This document shows positions 57,756 to 64,000 of a stretch of DNA of 64,000 bases, piece by piece. The notes below the pieces were generated by a model that had not been told where the DNA came from, did not search any database, and was given only the letters and a program-made list of their open reading frames with translations. Source of the stretch: Trissonchulus latispiculum (Eukaryota > Nematoda > Enoplea > Enoplida > Ironidae); contig JASAND010015622.1 of the NCBI GenBank assembly GCA_030248195.1, positions 1 to 64,000 on the forward strand, read 5' to 3'. Within the stretch, counting starts at the first letter, position 1. Each line of letters opens with the position of its first letter. Made by a program: the position numbers and the translations under genes.

Positions 57756-57914
57756 GTACTGTAGCGCTTCTACCAGGGCTGGTGGACCAGGAAGAAACCA
57801 AGGACAAGCCCGAACGGGAGGCGTCAGGCACCCTCGTACCCACGAAACCAGGACCTAGAAGAGAGAAGGGAAGAGGGAGGTTCAGCTTTTCATTCACCAT
57901 TGAAAGTAAAGAAT

Positions 57915-57988
57915 TGGTCCCGCCGGGGATCGAACCACGGCCCTTCTGCTCTAGAGTCAGACATGCTAAACCACTACACCACGGGACC
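57915..57988 (-). ncRNA. tRNA-Gln-like sequence in LTR, CUA anticodon
   Basis: Same fold as at 29454: 7-bp acceptor GGTCCCG/CGGGACC, A box with one additional T in the D loop (TGGTTTAGC), anticodon loop CTCTAGA, B box GGTTCGATCC. Repeated identically in the other LTR at 58411-58484. Confidence 0.6.
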
Positions 57989-58410
57989 ATCAGCTGAACT
58001 CCCATTGCAGGCTTATCAATCTTTCCTATGCCTACTTCCCTTACATCTCCCCCGGGTTTCTTTAAGACGCGTCCCGCGGCTTACTCAACTCGGAATCGAA
58101 CCGAGAGCGCATCCAGCGCAGGGCATTCTGAGCCCAAGGGGTCCGTGCTCCCCCAACACACGTTCCAGACCCCTTTAGATCCAAACCAACCAGAAGCAAC
58201 TACTGGGGGACCGGAGACAGGAGTCCAATCCGGGTCCTGAGGCAGCCTCGCCACATGTAGCGCTTCTACCAGGGCTGGTGGACCAGGAAGAAACCAAGGA
58301 CAAGCCCGAACGGGAGGCGTCAGGCACCCTCGTACCCACGAAACCAGGACCTAGAAGAGAGAAGGGAAGAGGGAGGTTCAGCTTTTCATTCACCATTGAA
58401 AGTAAAGAAT

Positions 58411-58484
58411 TGGTCCCGCCGGGGATCGAACCACGGCCCTTCTGCTCTAGAGTCAGACATGCTAAACCACTACACCACGGGACC
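58411..58484 (-). ncRNA. tRNA-Gln-like sequence in second LTR, CUA anticodon
   Basis: Identical to the copy at 57915-57988, within the upstream LTR in element orientation, where it would serve as the promoter. Confidence 0.6.
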
Positions 58485-58735
58485 ATCAGCTGAACTCCCA
58501 TTGCAGGCTTATCAATCTTTCCTATGCCTACTTCCCTTACAGTACTGATGTATATGTGTTGCTTACAGCAAGCGCGTGTGGGAGCCATCAAAAAACATGT
58601 CTAAGAAAGGAAAGGTTTACACTAACTGACGGGAAAAATTTTAGTCATCATAAAAACTAACCCCGTCAGAAATCCCGTCTAGAACGGGGTTTTATCAACG
58701 GGTTCCCCTTAAATTCCCCGTTGTAATTTGGACGA

Positions 58736-58920
58736 CGTTCCTAAGCCTGGTTCACACTGGTGTCTTATGTCTTTTGTCTTATCTCTTTTGTCTTATGTCT
58801 TGTGTCTTAAGGCGTTCACACTGATGTTTTATGTCTTATGTCTTATGTCTTTTTGTCTTAAGGCATACTTGGGCCAGGTTCAACTTCTGTTTTTTGTCTT
58901 AAGGTGGTGATTCCCTTTGG
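58736..58920. repeat. TGTCTTA-type minisatellite
   Basis: GGTTCACACTGGTGTCTTAT leads into repeated TGTCTTATGTCTT units, a second GTTCACACTGATGTTTTATG block and more units. The leader GGTTCACACTGGTGT is also found at 40703 next to GTGCTTT units, so a fixed leader is linked to different simple repeats. Confidence 0.7.
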
Positions 58921-59150
58921 TCACAAAAGTTTGCACCGTTATTACTCGTCCATTACTTGGAGTTAAGAAGCCATTTTTATATCAAAATGTAGATTGACAT
59001 TTTCTCTTTTTAATGCATGCCATGAAACTAATGTTGCTTTTTTAAAATATTTTCGACACATTTTAGAAGAAGTATAATTTTCCAGATTTTTTTGCAGACT
59101 CAAGTAAATTTTTACACCAGTAGGTTAGGAAACTGTTTCGAATATCACGT

Positions 59151-59356
59151 CACGTCTGTCTCGGGATCAGAAGGGCCGTGGTTCGAACCCCGGCTGGGCC
59201 AATTCTTTACTTTCAATGGTGAGTGAAAAGCTGGACCTCCCTCTTCCCTTCCCTTTTCTAGGTCCTGGTTTCGTGGGTACGAGGGTGCCTGACGCTTCCC
59301 GTCTCGGGCTTGTCCTTGGTTTCTTCTTGGTCCTCCAGCCCTGGTAGAAGCGCTAC
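59151..59356 (+). mobile_element. Truncated TRIM LTR
   Basis: From CACGTCTGTCTCGGGATCAG (tRNA-like anticodon arm) to CTGGTAGAAGCGCTAC the sequence follows the LTR at 39746. The TGTAAG end and the first half of the tRNA-like part are missing. Its CTCGGG anticodon region is like the solo LTR (CCCGGG), not like the CTA copies, so at least two tRNA subtypes exist. Confidence 0.75.
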
Positions 59357-59371
59357 CTAAGCGCTAAGGTA

Positions 59372-59490
59372 GAATGGTTGAAATTAGGATTGAAAGATGA
59401 GAAGAAAATTGTACAGGGCGGGGATCGAACCCGAATCTGCTGATCTGTAGTCGAGAACACTAACCACTCAGCAATCGTCAGATTTCACCG
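59372..59490 (-). mobile_element. tRNA-derived SINE, same tail as the SINE at 20188
   Basis: The minus strand has GATTGCTGAGTGGTTAGTGT (A box) and CGGGTTCGATCCCCGCCCTG (B box), then ACAATTTTCTTCTCATCTTT and CAATCCTAATTTCAACC. The tail equals that of 20188-20305 with few changes, while the tRNA-like heads differ strongly. Confidence 0.65.
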
Positions 59491-59794
59491 ATATCAAAGA
59501 GTTCAGAATCTACGTTGACTGCTGGAATTTTTATTTGTTTGTTTGTTAAATCTCTTCATTTGAATTCACGGACTTTCCGTAGCGGATTTCTTCATCTGCA
59601 TCTTGTCTTTGAAGGATTGCCACTTGAATTGAAGTCCTATCAAAAGTTGAACAACTCTTGGAAGTTAAAGTGGCTCCTCTTAAGTTAGTAGTTTTTGAGA
59701 AAGTTTATTTGATCCTCTCAATTCTGATTTGCACCCGCATAAACAAAGTTGCATTTTTCTCATCTGTAAGAGTTCTATCTAGCTGCTTTTGTAA

Positions 59795-60030
59795 CAATTT
59801 AGCAACTGCACGAGGTGTTCTACAGAGCTATCAGAACGGCCATTAGGTACGTCCACCGTAATGGAGGTTTTGTGGTAGCTCCACCTGGCGGGCAGCCGCC
59901 TCTTGGGAATCTCGGCAAATTGCCCAGGAGGGATTTGAAACAGGATGTGTTTGCAGCTGTAGACTTGATGTGATCCTCCACTTATACCTAGCGCTGTAAG
60001 AAACCACTGTGCCACCAGAGGCACTACCAA
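59795..60030 (-). mobile_element. tRNA-derived SINE with hairpin domain, copy 3
   Basis: On the minus strand: GTGGCACAGTGGTTTC (A box-like), CTGTTTCAAATCCC (B box-like), CCGAGATTCCCAAGAGGCGG, CCAGGTGGAGCTACCACAAA, CTCCATTACGGTGGACGT..AATGG and TGTAGAACACCTCG. This is the most complete of the three copies (others 18910 and 23890) and gives the family a tRNA-like head. Confidence 0.6.
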
Positions 60031-60507
60031 AAACTCATTGTATAAATATATTATCTTACACGCATAACATATAACAACAGTTTATCCTAAATCTGAAAAT
60101 TGGGAATCCTTATGGGATGAGGGATGGAATCTCATTAACTATTACCCGAGCTAAATTGGAGACTGTACATTATCTCGTATTATGGTGTTCACAATTCACA
60201 TACATATGTTCTGTGACACAGAAAAAACAGAAACAACCTGTAAATACTGCTGATCTATTATATTAATCAAAACCGAAACCAGAAAGATTTCGATTTTAAT
60301 GTTTAAGCATTTGAAAGATAAAAAACATTTGATGTTTAAGTGTTACTGTACATAAGTTATCAAGTTCAAAAAGCATTTGTAAACTCATTATTTTAAAAAC
60401 TAAATATTGAAAAATTTGTTCCCGTTTTCATGGGATACTAGCATCACCATTAAAACCGCTGTCACTTTGAGATCTACGTGCTAAAACAGAAGATCTCAAT
60501 TTACACA

Positions 60508-61121
<614 letters not shown>

Positions 61122-61870
61122 GCTAACGAGTTAGGTGGACATATTTTGAGACTTTTTACCTGTTAGTTTCGTATGAAAGGAGTATATCTCAGTACTTACC
61201 TAACAAGCATCAATTTTTAATGTTTGACAAATATTTGAAATATGTTCTGTATTACGCAAACTTGCTTTCAAGATAATGAAAATTTTGTGCTATTTTTGTG
61301 CTGTTTTTCAAGTTAATTCTAGTAACCCTACATTTTTGACCAACGTAGGCAGCAAGATAAAAGGATTAGTTACAAATTTTTTAGGGAAATGTAAAAAAGT
61401 CAAGTTTGATGTCCAGCTAAATTATTTCTGCTAATGGTTGTCCGCCTACTTTAGATTTCACAAATGTGAATTAAAAAATTAATGCCGTAGACTTTTTCAA
61501 ATTCGAGCATACTGACACATTTATACCTCTCCTGTAGCCATGATTCAACTGGTTGTTTATTACAGAACCGCAGTTCGACCGCAGTTGTGTATTACCTTAA
61601 CAATGTTTGATATAAGTTTTAGAGACTTGCAAAAATCCTCTGAATCATATAAGTTCATTATCATAGCCTAAATTGGAGAATTAAGTTTTTATGCAGGCCT
61701 CAGAGGAATGCAATTTCGTTTTCAGTCTTCGCTAATCGTTGGCACAAATGTAGACACAAATGGTAATCGTCAGACTGATTTTTGATACAGACTCATGCAC
61801 TGCCAGAGTAAACGGTTATAGTATAAAAATATTGACAATTCAGCATCTGTGACCGGAAAAATTCGGGCCT
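61122..61870. other. Non-coding stretch
   Basis: AT-rich, no gene, no repeat with a second copy noticed. Confidence 0.3.
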
Positions 61871-61874
61871 CGGG

Positions 61875-61952
61875 GGTGGGGAAATTTGAACCCAAGATCT
61901 CGAACGGAGTAACGCTCCCACGTTCTGCCAACTGAGCTACGGAGCTAGAAAG
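61875..61952 (-). mobile_element. tRNA-like SINE head
   Basis: The minus strand has AGCTCCGTAGCTCAGTTGGC (A box) and TTGGGTTCAAATTTCC (B box) 45 bases apart, with GGGAGCGTTACTCCG in the anticodon region. The arms mispair, so it is tRNA-derived rather than a functional tRNA. No tail with a second copy. Confidence 0.5.
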
Positions 61953-62092
61953 AGTTCGTAATCCAAATTGAAGCAACCATGAATGATGCTGTGTTAGTCA
62001 ACTCTACACATGAGGTCATGAAAAGCGTGGTTCGATTCGGTCCTCGGTTGTGAATATTTTTCTAACACACGGCTAGCAAGAGTCCATCTTAT

Positions 62093-62661
62093 AAAGAGTG
62101 CATAATTGCACTATATGTAACAAGACGAGTAAGTCACTAGAGGGCTTCTCTTATTGGCATTGCGTAATGATGCTCCGACCACAATACGCGAATGCCCGTT
62201 TGGTGGGGAGGGGGGTTGCAAAACCAGGTACCCGTTTGGAGGTGGGGTAGACAAAAGGGGTCCCAGTGTGGTGGGGGTTGGCAGAAGAGTGTCCCCGTTT
62301 GGGAGAGGGGGGTAGCCAAGATTGGATCAATCTGACTGGCTTTTGGCGACCCCCACCAAACGGGGACCCATTTTGGAAATAAAACAGAAACTACCGTAAT
62401 CCTCTGCTCTACCCCTCCACCACCAAACGGGGGTGGGGTCTCTGCAATCTGATTGGCTGTTGGCTACCCCCCCTCCACACCTAACGGGGACCTCTTTTCG
62501 GCTACTCCCCACCAAACGGAGGGGGTGTGCTTTGTCGAACGGAGTGACCCGACCCTCCACCAAACGCATTGTGGGCGGACCACCGTTACGCAATGCCAAG
62601 AAGAGAAGCCCTCTAGTGGCTTACTCTTCTTCTTATATATAGTGCAATTTATGCACTCTTG
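62093..62661. mobile_element. G-tract foldback element 2, CAAGAG/7-bp TSD group
   Basis: Starts AAAGAGTGCATAATTGCACT (first base changed from C) and ends AATTTATGCACTCTTG. ATCTTAT is outside both ends (62086-62092 and 62662-62668). The arms share the blocks of the element at 53336 (CACTAGAGGGCTTCTCTT, GCATTGCGTAA, GTTTGGTGGGG) but have lost several units. Same subfamily, more diverged. Confidence 0.88.
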
Positions 62662-62668
62662 ATCTTAT

Positions 62669-63200
62669 CCTTTCTTTGTAGTTGATTCACTTACATTGAA
62701 TGACATGACATGACTGATGACAGAGATGAGAGCGCCCATTGGCTCTCTCCTGTTTCGGACTAAGGCTTTGCCTTAGTGACTGCAGGCAGGCGATTTTCAT
62801 TATTTCTTTATGCTGGATGATTCACTTGCAACACTGCCCTGGAGGTATATATGAGTTAGAGAAATATGGGCGAAGATTAGTTTCTAGTTAATCACTGAGT
62901 TCGTCAGCAAAGTCAACCCTTCCAATTAGTAAAATGGGGAATTATCTTTCATTTGAGCTTCCAGCCATAAAATGGAGACTTAACGTCTGTCAGAACGATC
63001 AACTTGGGTTTTAATGAGCTCTAGGTTGATGCTAAATCCCACTGATGGCAGTTTGTGCAATTGAGTGAATGATTTATTGTCAATGTCGTCTGGTACGATT
63101 TTGCGTGATTAGGCTTATGGTCGCAGTATTCTCAGATGTAACAGTTGCACGGGCTGCAGTGTAAATGTCCGTCCCTCCGCGTTATGGAAATCCGCAAAAT
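62669..63200. other. Non-coding stretch
   Basis: Contains TGACATGACATGACTGATGA. No gene recognised. Confidence 0.3.
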
Positions 63201-63204
63201 TTCA

Positions 63205-63485
63205 TAAACCAGGTTGAAATTTGGTATGGGTATGTATTCGACCACGCTGAGTATAAATATCGCAAAAATATTTTGCGATTTTGTGAAATTTGTTTTTCCG
63301 TTCGCCAAGGGAGACTAAGATCGACTAGACTTGATTTGTCTCCGAATTTGCTAAACGATTGTCCCATTGTTAACACAAAGTTTGAAGTGTTCAAATGTTT
63401 TTCATGTAACATTTTCTTAGGTCAATGCTCACATTTTATGCTTAGAACCGTTGCAGTATTCTTAGGAGTGATCGGGTGTTAGATC
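63205..63485. repeat. Dispersed repeat 'GAAATTTGGTATGGGTATGT', copy 2
   Basis: Diverged second copy of the repeat at 51525, same strand and block order (GAAATTTGGTATGGGTATGT, TTCGACCACGCTGAG, GTGAAATTTGTTTTTC). Confidence 0.5.
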
Positions 63486-63538
63486 TCACAAAGAACACGA
63501 TTTTGCGACGGTTCATTTAGAGGCGGTGGCTCACAGGT

Positions 63539-63588
63539 GAACTCCCACGTCAGGCTTATCAATCTTTCCTATGCCTGCTTTCCTTACA
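63539..63588 (-). mobile_element. TRIM LTR terminal fragment
   Basis: AACTCCCACGTCAGGCTTAT followed by CAATCTTTCCTATGCCTGCT and TTCCTTACA equals the last 50 bases (+ strand) of the LTRs at 29300 and 57760. The rest of the LTR is absent. Confidence 0.7.
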
Positions 63589-63674
63589 TGTTGCAGCATA
63601 TTCAATTTCGTTTTTATTATCTCAGAAATAACCAATCAGGACCGATAAGGCTAAAATTAATGCGCAGCGATGCA

Positions 63675-63745
63675 AAAAGTCGAACCACGGAACTTTCGAC
63701 CTGCAGGACAGGAATACTGCTACTGCACAACTGAGCCAAGATTGG
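63675..63745 (-). other. Weak tRNA-like sequence
   Basis: The minus strand has CTTGGCTCAGTTGTGCAGTA and CCGTGGTTCGACTT, placed like A and B boxes. The cloverleaf is poor. Probably a SINE head remnant. Confidence 0.3.
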
Positions 63746-63819
63746 TGCCATGTTTGTTCTGCTGTTTGTGAAAGCTTAACCGTAGAAATTTGAAGCAAAG
63801 TTTTTGGAAGCTCTAGTAG

Positions 63820-64000
63820 GGGAAGTTGCCCAAATATGGCCAAATCCGATTTTAGCACAGACAGATAGGAGAAAAAAGTTTCCTAATATGGACACCTGGG
63901 TTCCTAATATGGACAAGAGGTGCCAAATATGGACACACGCTTTATCATAGCGGCAACATCAAAGCATTTTTGTAAAAACGCTAAAATATGGTATTTTCGA
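63820..64000. repeat. Interrupted repeat of 'AATATGGACA'
   Basis: CCTAATATGGACA appears twice (63882, 63902), with CCAAATATGGCCA (63830) and GCCAAATATGGACACACG (63922) nearby, irregularly spaced. It continues toward the window edge, so the full unit is not visible. Confidence 0.5.

Larger units (their letters stand above)
57760..58541 (-). mobile_element. tRNA-bearing TRIM (Helenus-like), copy 2, very young
   Basis: LTRs 58256-58541 and 57760-58045 (286 bp each) appear identical base for base. GTAC lies outside both ends (57756-57759 and 58542-58545). On the minus strand the 5' LTR ends GCGCTACA, two bases later comes TGGCGAGGCTGCCTC (primer site), the 210-bp interior follows, and GGGGGAGA (purine tract) abuts the 3' LTR, which starts TGTAAGGG. 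Identical LTRs mean little time has passed since insertion, so an autonomous partner may still be active in this genome. Confidence 0.92.

Noticed and set aside
29454..58484. Functional tRNA-Gln or suppressor tRNA genes
   Set aside because: They lie inside LTRs, and have anticodon-stem and T-stem mismatches; I list them as tRNA-like promoter sequences only.

Overview
The window is eukaryotic, from an invertebrate animal whose lineage I cannot name. The evidence is a host background that is AT-rich by eye, short introns with GT/AG borders, a class A GPCR family, an Ig-like domain split by an intron, a Kelch-like exon, APE-type LINEs, tRNA-derived SINEs and many inverted-repeat DNA elements. 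There are no operons, no CRISPR array and no bacterial gene organisation. Most open frames longer than 60 codons are chance frames or sit inside repeats.

Layout. 1-7.3 kb: two short foldback elements and a 2.45 kb element with subterminal repeats. 8-14 kb: exons of an unidentified minus-strand gene or genes, including a well supported two-exon Ig-like domain. 15.5-17.3 kb: a 1.78 kb element with arms of about 475 bp. 18-19.1 kb: a possible mariner remnant and a SINE-like repeat. 20-37 kb: a duplicated GPCR locus with copy A (decayed), B (truncated) and C (one-base frameshift plus an 847 bp hAT-like insertion in the coding exon). Between the copies lie a Kelch exon, a foldback element, an integrase-bearing TIR element, a compact LTR element carrying tRNA-like sequence, and a LINE fragment. 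39.7-40 kb: a solo LTR. 43.1-47.4 kb: a nearly intact GC-rich LINE with a 13-bp target duplication. 48-48.7 kb: a SINE and a MITE. 50-51.2 kb: a second hAT-like element. 53.3-54.1 and 62.1-62.7 kb: G-tract-rich foldback elements. 57.8-58.5 kb: a second, apparently very young copy of the compact LTR element. 60.5-61.1 kb: a 578-bp uninterrupted CA repeat.

Two systems deserve most attention. (1) At least six complete elements (28, 6997, 15547, 26568, 53336, 62093) share termini CAAGAG...CTCTTG (one base changed in the last) and each is bordered by a different 7-bp target duplication. They range from 337 to 1776 bp and have three or more unrelated interiors, so one transposase appears to mobilise several foldback families; no transposase gene is in the window. 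(2) Two elements have the plan LTR (about 285 bp, TG...CA) - TGG-type primer site - about 210 bp - polypurine tract - LTR, with perfect 4-bp target duplications, and each LTR holds a tRNA-Gln-like sequence, mostly with a CUA anticodon. This is the organisation of the tRNA-bearing TRIM group I recall as Helenus. Solo and truncated LTRs are also present.

The genes do not form a pathway. The window records gene duplication followed by decay, with mobile DNA as a visible cause in GPCR copy C.
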